Below, in pieces: positions 54,307 through 62,473 of a DNA stretch of 64,000 bases. The DNA comes from Endozoicomonas sp965198415. Lineage in GTDB: Bacteria; Pseudomonadota; Gammaproteobacteria; Pseudomonadales; Endozoicomonadaceae. The notes under the pieces are model-generated. The model did no database searches, was not told where the DNA came from, and worked only from the letters and a program-made list of their open reading frames with translations. The stretch spans positions 310,001-374,000 of the forward strand of contig CBDAPN010000029.1 of assembly GCA_965198415.1 (NCBI GenBank), given 5' to 3'. A program made the position numbers and the translations under genes. Within the stretch, counting starts at the first letter, position 1, and each line of letters starts with the position of its first letter.

Positions 54307-55472
54307 TACTGGTTCCCCGCTGCTTTAACTACCTGTTGAGCAGCCTCGGTCAAACTGTTGGCCGCGATGATATCAAGTCCACTGTTGGCAAGTGTCTGTG
54401 CGCCTAGCTCGGCATTATTACCTTCAAGCCGCACCACTACCGGCACTTCAACGCCTACTTCTTTAACGGCGCCAATGATGCCTTCTGCGATCAGATCGCA
54501 ACGGACAATACCACCGAAAATGTTTACCAGAACCGCCTGAACACTGTCGTCTGAGAGGATGATTTTGAACGCTTCAGTGACGCGCTCTTTAGTGGCACCA
54601 CCGCCCACATCAAGGAAATTGGCAGGAGCGCCACCATGAAGTTTGACAATGTCCATCGTGCCCATCGCCAGACCGGCACCGTTGACCATACAACCGATAT
54701 TGCCATCAAGAGCAACGTAGTTGAGCTCCCATTCAGCAGCATGCGCTTCACGGGCATCTTCCTGAGAAGGGTCGTGCATCGCTTTCAGTTGTGGCTGGCG
54801 GTAGAGAGCGTTACTGTCGATGTTGATTTTCGCATCCAGACAGTGGAGGTCCCCGGCTGTGGTAATAACCAGCGGATTGATCTCTAACAGGGCGAGATCA
54901 CACTCTTGAAACAGTTTGGCCAGCCCAAGGAAAATCTGGGTAAATTGTTTGACCTGCTTACCCTCAAGCCCCAGTTTAAAGGCCAATTCACGCGCCTGAT
55001 AAGGTTGTGCGCCGGTCAAAGGGTCGATGGTTGCTTTGAGGATTTTTTCCGGAGTTTCATGGGCAACTTTTTCAATCTCAACACCACCTTCTGTAGACGC
55101 CATGAAGACAATCTGGCGAGAGGCGCGATCGACAACGGCACCAAGGTAAAGCTCCTGGTCGATGTCAGTGCAGCTTTCCACCAGAATCTTGCTCACTGGC
55201 TGACCGTTTTCATCGGTTTGGTAGGTGACAAGGTTTTTACCCAGCCACTGTTCAGCAAAAGCACGGATCTCGTCTTTGCTGGACACCAGCTTTACGCCGC
55301 CTGCCTTGCCTCGGCCACCGGCATGAACCTGAGCCTTGACCACCCACTGGTCACCGCCTATTTCGTCTGCCGCCGCTGCTGCCTGTTCCGGTGTGTCTGC
55401 AGCAATGCCCTGAGACACTGGCAACCCATATTTGGCAAAAAGCTGTTTGCCTTGATATTCATGAAGATTCAT
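54306..55472 (-). CDS. sucC: Succinyl-CoA synthetase beta subunit
   Basis: 388 residues from the ATG at 55472 (MNLHEYQGKQLFAKYGLPVS), the start conserved in the family; a TTG three codons upstream is possible but less likely. An ATP-grasp nucleotide-binding domain is visible (WVVKAQVHAGGRGKAGGVKL), followed by the C-terminal CoA-ligase-type domain with GGGATKERVTEAF and VNIFGGIVRCD. Pairs with SucD. It is preceded by a 124-base gap after lpd containing a short hairpin (ATCACCC / GGGTGAT at about 55523), so some uncoupling from lpd is possible. Confidence 0.96.
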   Translation of the reverse strand: MNLHEYQGKQLFAKYGLPVSQGIAADTPEQAAAAADEIGGDQWVVKAQVHAGGRGKAGGVKLVSSKDEIRAFAEQWLGKNLVTYQTDENGQPVSKILVESCTDIDQELYLGAVVDRASRQIVFMASTEGGVEIEKVAHETPEKILKATIDPLTGAQPYQARELAFKLGLEGKQVKQFTQIFLGLAKLFQECDLALLEINPLVITTAGDLHCLDAKINIDSNALYRQPQLKAMHDPSQEDAREAHAAEWELNYVALDGNIGCMVNGAGLAMGTMDIVKLHGGAPANFLDVGGGATKERVTEAFKIILSDDSVQAVLVNIFGGIVRCDLIAEGIIGAVKEVGVEVPVVVRLEGNNAELGAQTLANSGLDIIAANSLTEAAQQVVKAAGNQ

Positions 55473-55596
55473 TCTGGCCAAGCCCTCTTATTGTATTTGA
55501 GCAATCAGAGTTTGTTGTTTTCATCACCCCATTTCCAAGGGTGATTATTAAAAGAAGGGAGTGAATCGCTCCTGATTACTCCCCCCACAAAGATGG

Positions 55597-57036
55597 TTAA
55601 CGACGTTTGCGATTAGCAATGTGAATAGCGTGCCCGTCTACCGCCAGCACGGCTTCGTGTAATGCTTCGCTGAGGGTTGGGTGGGAGAAAATAGTCAGCG
55701 CAAGGTCCTCAGTGCTGGAGGCAAACTCCATGGCAATAACACCTTGTTGTACCAATTCGGCGGCACTTGGCCCCACCACATGAATACCCAGAATGCGGTC
55801 GGTTGTTTTGTCAGAAATTACCTTGACCATACCGGCGGTGTCGTTAGCTGCCAAGGCACGGCCACTGGCGGCGAATGGGAAGGTACCTACTTTGTACTCT
55901 TCGCCACTGGCTTTGACTTCTTCTTCACTCTTGCCGACCCAGGCAACTTCCGGGTGGGTGTAGATAACAGAAGGGATTAAATCGTAGTTCATCTGGGCTT
56001 TCTGGCCGGCAATGATTTCTGCCACCATGACGCCCTCTTCACTGCCTTTATGAGCCAACATCGGGCCGCGCACCACGTCACCAATAGCGTAAACACCGGG
56101 GACATCGGTAGAGCAGTGATCGTCAACAAAAATAAAGCCGCGCTCGTCCAGATTGACTCCGGAATCAGTGGCTAACAGATTTTCAGTATAAGGGCGACGA
56201 CCCACAGCAACGATGAGTTTGTCAAAAGTGACCTTTTGCTCATCACCGCTAGCGTCCTGATACGTAACCTCTACTTCCTTACCTTTCACTTCAGAGCCGG
56301 TAACCCGAGCCCCCAGGCGAATATCAAGCCCTTGCTTTGTAAATATTTTTTGGGTCTCTTTAGCAATTTGCTGATCGGTGAGAGCGAGGAATTTATCCTG
56401 CGCTTCAAGAACAATCACTTCTGAGCCCAGTCGTGCCCAGACACTGCCCAGCTCAAGACCAATAACTCCAGCACCAATAACGCCAAGGCGCTTAGGCACT
56501 TCACGGAATTCCAGAGCGCCAGTGGAGTCAACAATCAGCCCCTCGGTCAGGGGTGTGGGAGGAATTTCAATGGGGCGAGATCCGGTGGCTATGACCACGT
56601 TGGCAGCGTCGATAACCTCAACGCTACCGTCCGCTTTGGTAAGCTCTACCTGCTTGCCCGCCAGCACTTTTCCTGAACCCTCAAGCAAGGTAACACCATT
56701 GGCTTTGAACAGACCTGCCACGCCACTGGTTAGCTGGTTAACGATTTTATCTTTACGGGCGATCATTGCCGGAACGTCAATATCAACACCGCTGTGCTTG
56801 ATACCGTGGATGGCAAAGTCTTCACTGGCCTCAGCAAATTTGTGAGAGCTGTCCAGCAGTGCCTTGGAAGGAATACAACCTACATTCAGGCAAGTGCCAC
56901 CAAGCTTTGCTTTTCCTTTGTCATCAGACCACTTTTCAATACAGGCAGTTTTCAGCCCAAGCTGGGCTGCGCGGATAGCACATACGTAGCCAGCCGGCCC
57001 AGCACCAATAACTACTACATCGAACTGATTTGCCAT
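55597..57036 (-). CDS. lpd: Dihydrolipoyl dehydrogenase (E3)
   Basis: 479 residues. It reoxidises the dihydrolipoyl group of SucB (and probably other complexes), passing electrons through FAD and a disulfide to NAD+. Seen directly: FAD-binding VVIGAGPAGYVCAIRAAQLG at 8-27, the redox disulfide C49 and C54 in GGTCLNVGCIPSK, the NAD-binding GVIGAGVIGLELGSV, the second FAD stretch YAIGDVVRGPMLAHK, and the C-terminal His-Glu dyad in SHPTLSEALHEA (about 452 and 457). Its position between sucB and sucC is typical of Pseudomonas and Oceanospirillales-like bacteria rather than E. coli. Confidence 0.96.
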   Translation of the reverse strand: MANQFDVVVIGAGPAGYVCAIRAAQLGLKTACIEKWSDDKGKAKLGGTCLNVGCIPSKALLDSSHKFAEASEDFAIHGIKHSGVDIDVPAMIARKDKIVNQLTSGVAGLFKANGVTLLEGSGKVLAGKQVELTKADGSVEVIDAANVVIATGSRPIEIPPTPLTEGLIVDSTGALEFREVPKRLGVIGAGVIGLELGSVWARLGSEVIVLEAQDKFLALTDQQIAKETQKIFTKQGLDIRLGARVTGSEVKGKEVEVTYQDASGDEQKVTFDKLIVAVGRRPYTENLLATDSGVNLDERGFIFVDDHCSTDVPGVYAIGDVVRGPMLAHKGSEEGVMVAEIIAGQKAQMNYDLIPSVIYTHPEVAWVGKSEEEVKASGEEYKVGTFPFAASGRALAANDTAGMVKVISDKTTDRILGIHVVGPSAAELVQQGVIAMEFASSTEDLALTIFSHPTLSEALHEAVLAVDGHAIHIANRKRR

Positions 57037-57129
57037 AATCTATTCCCAAAAAATCAATTTATAATCTCTCATATTGACACAGCCACCCACCGAAACCGCA
57101 ATAGGTGAACTGCACAATCATACCTGAAT

Positions 57130-58341
57130 TTATACGTCAAGAAGCATTCGAGCCGGGTCCTCCAGCAATTCCTTGATGGTCACCAGAAAGGTGACTGCTT
57201 CTTTACCATCTAACAGACGATGGTCATAAGATAGTGCCAGATACATCATAGGCAAAATTTCGACTTTGCCATTAACGGCCATCGGGCGATCCTGAATTTT
57301 GTGCATTCCGAGAATCGCTGATTGAGGCGGATTAAGGATAGGCGTGGACAACAATGAACCAAACACCCCACCATTGGAAATGGTGAAGGTGCCGCCGGTC
57401 ATATCGTCAATGCCCAGTTTGCCGTCCATCGCTTTCTTGCCGAATTCACGAATTTTTGCTTCGATGTCCGCCAGGCTCATCTCTTCGGTATTACGTAACA
57501 CCGGCACGACAAGACCACGGTCACTAGAAACCGCAACGCCAATATCCTGATAACCGTGATAGACAATGTCATTACCGTCAATGGAGGCGTTGACGACCGG
57601 ATGGCGGCGCAGGGCTTCAACACACGCTTTGACAAAAAACGACATAAAGCCCAAGCGAACCCCATGGCGTTTTTCAAAGACCTCTTTGTATTGTGCCCGC
57701 AAATCCATTACCGGCTTCATGTTGATTTCGTTAAACGTTGTCAGCATAGCAGCATTTTGCTGGGCTTCCACCAAACGTTCAGCTACCCGGGCCCGAAGAC
57801 GAGTCATTGGAACCCGTTTCTCCACCCGGTCACCGGCAAAGACAGGGGCTGTCGCCTCAACTTTTGCCGGAGCCGCTGCAGGCGCTGCCACCTCAGCAGT
57901 GGCTGCACCGGCTTCAGCGTGGCGCACCACATCTTCTTTGGTGATACGGCCACCTTTGCCGGTTCCGGTGATAGCGGCGGGGCTCAGGCCTTTCTCGTCG
58001 ACCAATCGTCTGGCTGCGGGGCTCAAGATCGCCTCTTGTGCAGATGCCGCAGCGGGAGCGGGCTGTTCTGCTTCAGGCTCTGCAGACGGCGATGCGCCAG
58101 CAGCGCCCTCGGTAAAGATTCCCACAACCTCACCACTGAGAACGACTTCACCCTCGGGTTTAATTATTTCACTCAAAACACCATCAGCGGGAGCCACCAC
58201 TTCAAGGACAACTTTGTCAGTCTCGATATCAACCAACAGTTCATCTCGATGGCATTGCTGGCCCGGTTGTTTATGCCAGGTTGCTACGGTTCCATCAGCA
58301 ACGGATTCCGGAAAAGTGGGTGCTTTAATTTCAGTGGCCAT
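57130..58341 (-). CDS. sucB: 2-oxoglutarate dehydrogenase E2, dihydrolipoyl succinyltransferase
   Basis: 403 residues. One N-terminal lipoyl domain (residues 1-76) carries lipoyl-accepting K43 in DIETDKVVLEV. An Ala/Pro-rich linker follows, then the peripheral subunit-binding domain at about 104-142 (SPAARRLVDEKGL, GTGKGGRITKEDV), a second linker and the catalytic domain at about 175-403. DHRLLDGKEAV near the end holds the catalytic His. A single lipoyl domain and the sequence FMSFFVKACVEALRRHP fit SucB rather than AceF. It follows sucA after 111 bases and precedes lpd after 93 bases. Confidence 0.96.
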   Translation of the reverse strand: MATEIKAPTFPESVADGTVATWHKQPGQQCHRDELLVDIETDKVVLEVVAPADGVLSEIIKPEGEVVLSGEVVGIFTEGAAGASPSAEPEAEQPAPAAASAQEAILSPAARRLVDEKGLSPAAITGTGKGGRITKEDVVRHAEAGAATAEVAAPAAAPAKVEATAPVFAGDRVEKRVPMTRLRARVAERLVEAQQNAAMLTTFNEINMKPVMDLRAQYKEVFEKRHGVRLGFMSFFVKACVEALRRHPVVNASIDGNDIVYHGYQDIGVAVSSDRGLVVPVLRNTEEMSLADIEAKIREFGKKAMDGKLGIDDMTGGTFTISNGGVFGSLLSTPILNPPQSAILGMHKIQDRPMAVNGKVEILPMMYLALSYDHRLLDGKEAVTFLVTIKELLEDPARMLLDV

Positions 58342-58452
58342 TATTGATCCTTTGCGTCTTCGCCCCTTTGCGGGTCAACAGCGTTAACCGCTTTGGCCAG
58401 TCAGCTGTGCCTGCTGGCCGTTAAATAAATTTCACCACTAAGTGGTGTGCTT

Positions 58453-61287
58453 TCAGATGCCCAAAGCATCATTAACCAGTGCTTGTTGCTCCTGGGCGTG
58501 GATAGACATATAACCACAGGCAGGGGCAGCGGAAGCCGAACGCCCTGCGTACCGAAGGTTCAACGTTTTATTAGGGTGCGCAGCTACTGAACGGCGCATG
58601 TGATGCTGACTGCAGTACCACGCTCCCTGGTTCATTGGCTCTTCCTGACACCAAACCACATCTTTCAGATTGGGATAATCAACAATCAACCCATCCAGAT
58701 CGTCCTGCGGGAATGGGTAGAGCTGTTCGATACGCACAATAATGGTATCAGTCAGTTCTTCTGCTCGCTTTTTATCCAACAAATCATAGTACACCTTGCC
58801 AGAACACATAATCATACGTGTGATCAACTTAGGGTCATGATCGTCTATTTCAGGGATGATGGTCTGGAAAACACCCTCAGCCAGCTCTTCCAGAGAAGAC
58901 GTTGCCAGTTTGTGACGCAACAGACTTTTGGGTGTAAAGGCGATCAACGGCTTGCGTAGTGGGCGCAGCACCTGTCTTCTTAGCATATGGAAGACCTGGG
59001 CAGGCGTTGTGGGCACACAGACCTGAATATTGTGCTCGGCACATAACTGCAGGTATCGCTCCAGCCTTGCAGATGAATGCTCTGGCCCCTGTCCTTCATA
59101 GCCATGGGGTAGCAGCATGGTCAGGCCAGAAAGTCGACCCCACTTATGTTCGCCACTGGAAATAAACTGATCAATGACCACCTGTGCACCATTGGCAAAG
59201 TCACCAAATTGCGCTTCCCAGATGACCAGAGCGTTGGGTTTGGTGGCAGCGTAGCCGTACTCAAAAGCCAGTACCGCCTCTTCAGAGAGCAGAGAGTCCC
59301 ATATCTCAAAGCTGGGCTGATCCTCAGCAAGTTTGGCCAAGTTGACCAGTGTGGAACCGTCTTTTTGATTATGGAATACAGCGTGGCGGTGAGAGAACGT
59401 TCCCCGACCCACATCCTGACCTGTGATGCGTACTTCACTGCCTTCCATTAACAAAGAGGCATAGGCAAGCAGTTCTGCACACCCCCAGTTAATCGGTAAC
59501 GCACCGGCAGCCATTTTACGCCGGTCTTCTACGATTTTACTGACCTGACGCTGCAGGACAAAACCTTCGGGAATTTCACACAGCTTATGGCCGAGATGCT
59601 GCAGGGTGCCAACGGCGACGCGGGTGTCGTGTCTGGCGGTCCACTCATGGCCAATATAGGGCGTCCAGTCGACAAACAGCTCCTTGTTTGGCTCTTTGAC
59701 CAGTGCTTTAACGACGTGCTCACCATTATCGAGAGCCGTTCGGAAGTTTTCCACCAGTAGCTTATCGTCGGCCTCGTCAATGACGCCTTGGTCCAGAAGT
59801 GCCCGAGCGTAAAGATCACGAGTTGTAATGTGGGTTTTAATTTTACCGTACATCATCGGTTGCGTAGCGGCTGGTTCGTCCGCTTCGTTATGCCCCCGAC
59901 GACGGTAACATACCAAGTCGATGACGATGTCTTTGCGAAACTCCATCCGATAATCAAGGGCAAGCTTGGTAGCGAACTGAACGGCCTCTGGGTCATCGCC
60001 ATTCACGTGCAGGATTGGGGCTCCTACGATTTTAGCGACATCGGTACAATATTCTGTGGAGCGGGCATCTTCACGAAAACTGGTGGTAAAACCCACCTGA
60101 TTATTGACGATGATGTGCACAGTACCGCCGGTTTTGTACGCCCGGGTCTGGGACATCTGCAGGGTTTCCATCACCACCCCCTGCCCGGCAAAGGCGGCAT
60201 CCCCGTGAATGGCGATGGGTACTACCTTTTCTCCAACGGCATCTTTGCGTCGGTCTTGGCGGGCCCTTACGGAACCTTCAACTACCGGGGTAACAATTTC
60301 AAGGTGAGATGGGTTGAACATCAGCGCCAAATGCACTTCACCGCCGGGGGTCATTACATTTGAGGAGAACCCTTGGTGATATTTGACATCTCCGGAGCCA
60401 CGCTCGACCAGTTTCTTGCCTTCAAACTCATCAAACAGATCGCCAGGTTTTTTGCCCAGTATATTGACCAGTACATTCAAGCGCCCCCGGTGTGCCATGC
60501 CAATGACCATCTCTTTGGCACCATACGAGCCGGAGCGTTGAATAATTTCATCCAGCATAGGTATCAGGGACTCACCACCTTCAAGACCAAAGCGCTTGGT
60601 TCCCGGATATTTTGTACCCAAATATTTTTCAAGCCCCTCGGCTGCCGTAAGACGCTCAAGCAGGTGCAGTTTCGCCTCCGTGCCGACGTCCGGACGACTG
60701 CGTACACTTTCCATACGACTTTGGAACCAGCGCCGCTCCTCGGTTTGAGGAATGTGCATGTACTCCACGCCGATTGAACCACAGTAAGTGGCCTGCAACG
60801 CATCATAAATCTCTTTTAATGAAGCGTGCTCCTTGCCAATAAAGAGTGTCGCGGCTTGAAAGTCTGTATCAAGGTCTGCGGTGCTAAGACCGTGGTAAGC
60901 CAGCGTCAGGTCGGGGAACTCTTCTCGTTTCATCACACCGAGGGGGTCAATCAATGCCTGCTGATGACCACGGATACGAAAGGAGCTGATTAATCTTAAA
61001 ACCTGAATTTGCTTGCGTTCATGGTCAGTGGAGACCACGGGAGCCGGGATGGGGCGGGTAGTCTGGCGCTGACGCGCCATGCGGACAAAGTTTTCCTGAA
61101 TGGTGGAGTGAGGAACATCAATACCAGTCCCCCCTACCGGAAGCAGTTTTTCAAAATAGTCACGCCATTGTTCTTCTACGCTGTTTGGATCGCGAAGATA
61201 GCGTTCGTATAAATCTTCGACGTATGCAGCATTTCCCCCTGCGATGTGAGATGAACTCCACATCCGCTGCATTACACCTTCTTGCAT
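58453..61287 (-). CDS. sucA: 2-oxoglutarate dehydrogenase E1 component
   Basis: 944 residues from the ATG at 61287; alternatives at 61317 and 61272 are in frame and I cannot decide firmly, though the family starts near here. The enzyme decarboxylates 2-oxoglutarate with thiamine diphosphate and passes the succinyl group to SucB. Visible: LRLISSFRIRGHQQALIDPL near the N-terminus, HRGRLNVLVNILGK, the thiamine diphosphate/magnesium region GDAAFAGQGVVMETL through NNQVGFTTS, CYRRRGHNEADEP, and in the C-terminal half ITGQDVGRGTFSHRHAV and LPHGYEGQGPEHSSARLERY. Small inverted repeats follow the stop (58433-58447 and 58395-58420), possible partial terminators or RNA processing sites. Confidence 0.95.
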   Translation of the reverse strand: MQEGVMQRMWSSSHIAGGNAAYVEDLYERYLRDPNSVEEQWRDYFEKLLPVGGTGIDVPHSTIQENFVRMARQRQTTRPIPAPVVSTDHERKQIQVLRLISSFRIRGHQQALIDPLGVMKREEFPDLTLAYHGLSTADLDTDFQAATLFIGKEHASLKEIYDALQATYCGSIGVEYMHIPQTEERRWFQSRMESVRSRPDVGTEAKLHLLERLTAAEGLEKYLGTKYPGTKRFGLEGGESLIPMLDEIIQRSGSYGAKEMVIGMAHRGRLNVLVNILGKKPGDLFDEFEGKKLVERGSGDVKYHQGFSSNVMTPGGEVHLALMFNPSHLEIVTPVVEGSVRARQDRRKDAVGEKVVPIAIHGDAAFAGQGVVMETLQMSQTRAYKTGGTVHIIVNNQVGFTTSFREDARSTEYCTDVAKIVGAPILHVNGDDPEAVQFATKLALDYRMEFRKDIVIDLVCYRRRGHNEADEPAATQPMMYGKIKTHITTRDLYARALLDQGVIDEADDKLLVENFRTALDNGEHVVKALVKEPNKELFVDWTPYIGHEWTARHDTRVAVGTLQHLGHKLCEIPEGFVLQRQVSKIVEDRRKMAAGALPINWGCAELLAYASLLMEGSEVRITGQDVGRGTFSHRHAVFHNQKDGSTLVNLAKLAEDQPSFEIWDSLLSEEAVLAFEYGYAATKPNALVIWEAQFGDFANGAQVVIDQFISSGEHKWGRLSGLTMLLPHGYEGQGPEHSSARLERYLQLCAEHNIQVCVPTTPAQVFHMLRRQVLRPLRKPLIAFTPKSLLRHKLATSSLEELAEGVFQTIIPEIDDHDPKLITRMIMCSGKVYYDLLDKKRAEELTDTIIVRIEQLYPFPQDDLDGLIVDYPNLKDVVWCQEEPMNQGAWYCSQHHMRRSVAAHPNKTLNLRYAGRSASAAPACGYMSIHAQEQQALVNDALGI

Positions 61288-61689
61288 GGTCTTTACCCCG
61301 TGAGTCTGGGGCTTCATCCCGGGAAATCAATCCATTATCAACCAATCTGATCGAAAACGGATCCGGCTAAACTATTAATCATCGTTCAGCGCATGATCGC
61401 CCCCAGATAAGATCGGCTGTTTCCCGACCGCCCCTGCTGGTTCAAGCTATTGCGGTCCCATAGTTCCAAGCGACTGCAACACAAATTAGTTCAAAAATTT
61501 TAAGAAGGGCAGGCCAAACTCAAAGGAGACGCCCGCACGAACTTCCCGACTGTAGACGTTTTAATTCCCACATCACTTTGGAAGTAAACCACGCAAGCAA
61601 GAATTCATTCAACGAGTCTGGAAGTAACTTTACATTTCTTTGGGTTAAACAAACACTGAAAAATACATTTTTTTTAGCGCTCATTTAAA
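61288..61689. promoter_or_regulatory. sdhB-sucA intergenic region, likely sucA promoter
   Basis: About 400 bases lie between the sdhB terminator and the sucA start. The length and the preceding terminator argue that sucA has its own promoter here. The stretch 61620-61690 is AT-rich; I could not assign boxes or operator sites safely. No gene was seen. Confidence 0.55.
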
Positions 61690-61723
61690 AAATAACTTTG
61701 CCCATTAATGAGCAAAGTTATTT
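61686..61723 (-). terminator. Terminator after sdhB
   Basis: A 12-bp perfect stem (AAATAACTTTGC / GCAAAGTTATTT, 61690-61723) with a 10-base loop, followed on the - strand by TTTTAAA, lies 22 bases after the sdhB stop. Confidence 0.8.
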
Positions 61724-61744
61724 CAACAGCGAACTTGAAAATAA

Positions 61745-62449
61745 TTAAGTCGCACTTTTAAACAACATCTGCCTGATATGACCAATAGCCCGGGTTGGGT
61801 TCAGACCTTTAGGACAAACATTGACACAGTTCATAATGCCTCTGCAACGAAAAACGCTGAAGGGGTCATCAAGGCCGGACAGACGCTCTTCTGTGGCGTT
61901 ATCACGGCTATCTGCAAGAAAACGATAAGCTTGCAGCAGACCAGCCGGGCCGACAAATTTGTCTGGGTTCCACCAGTAAGACGGGCAAGAAGATGAGCAG
62001 CATGCACAGAGAATACACTCATACAGGCCATCAAGCTTTTCCCGGTCTTCAGGCGTTTGCAACCGTTCAATGGCCGGTGCAGGTTTGTCGTTAATAAGGT
62101 AGGGCTTGATCTTTTCGTATTGTTTATAGAAAAGACTCATGTCCACTACCAGATCACGAATCACCGGCAAACCGGGCAGAGGTCTGACCACCAGTTTGCC
62201 ACCCTTCGTCGCTTCAGAAAGCGGGGTAATACAAGCCAGACCGTTAGTACCAGTAATATTCAAACCGTCTGACCCACAAACACCCTCACGACATGAGCGC
62301 CGATAGGTTAGTGTTGGATCTTGCTCTTTGAGCAGATTCAACACATCAAGAACCATTAAATCTTTGCCTTCCGGAATATCGACATCAAAGTCCATCATAT
62401 AGGGCTTTTTATCGGTTTCCGGATTATAGCGATAAACACTTACCTTCAT
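61745..62449 (-). CDS. sdhB: Succinate dehydrogenase iron-sulfur subunit
   Basis: 234 residues. It carries electrons from the SdhA flavin to quinone through three clusters. The 2Fe-2S ligands are visible: C53, C58, D61 and C73 (RRSCREGVCGSDGL ... NGLACI; Asp as the third ligand is normal for this branch). The [4Fe-4S] and [3Fe-4S] ligands lie in CILCACCSSSCPSYWWNP near 148-165 and CRGIMNCVNVCPKGLNP near 205-221. It starts 24 bases after the sdhA stop, in the same operon. Confidence 0.97.
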   Translation of the reverse strand: MKVSVYRYNPETDKKPYMMDFDVDIPEGKDLMVLDVLNLLKEQDPTLTYRRSCREGVCGSDGLNITGTNGLACITPLSEATKGGKLVVRPLPGLPVIRDLVVDMSLFYKQYEKIKPYLINDKPAPAIERLQTPEDREKLDGLYECILCACCSSSCPSYWWNPDKFVGPAGLLQAYRFLADSRDNATEERLSGLDDPFSVFRCRGIMNCVNVCPKGLNPTRAIGHIRQMLFKSAT

Positions 62450-62473
62450 AACCCTCTCCCCAAGGTGTATGGA

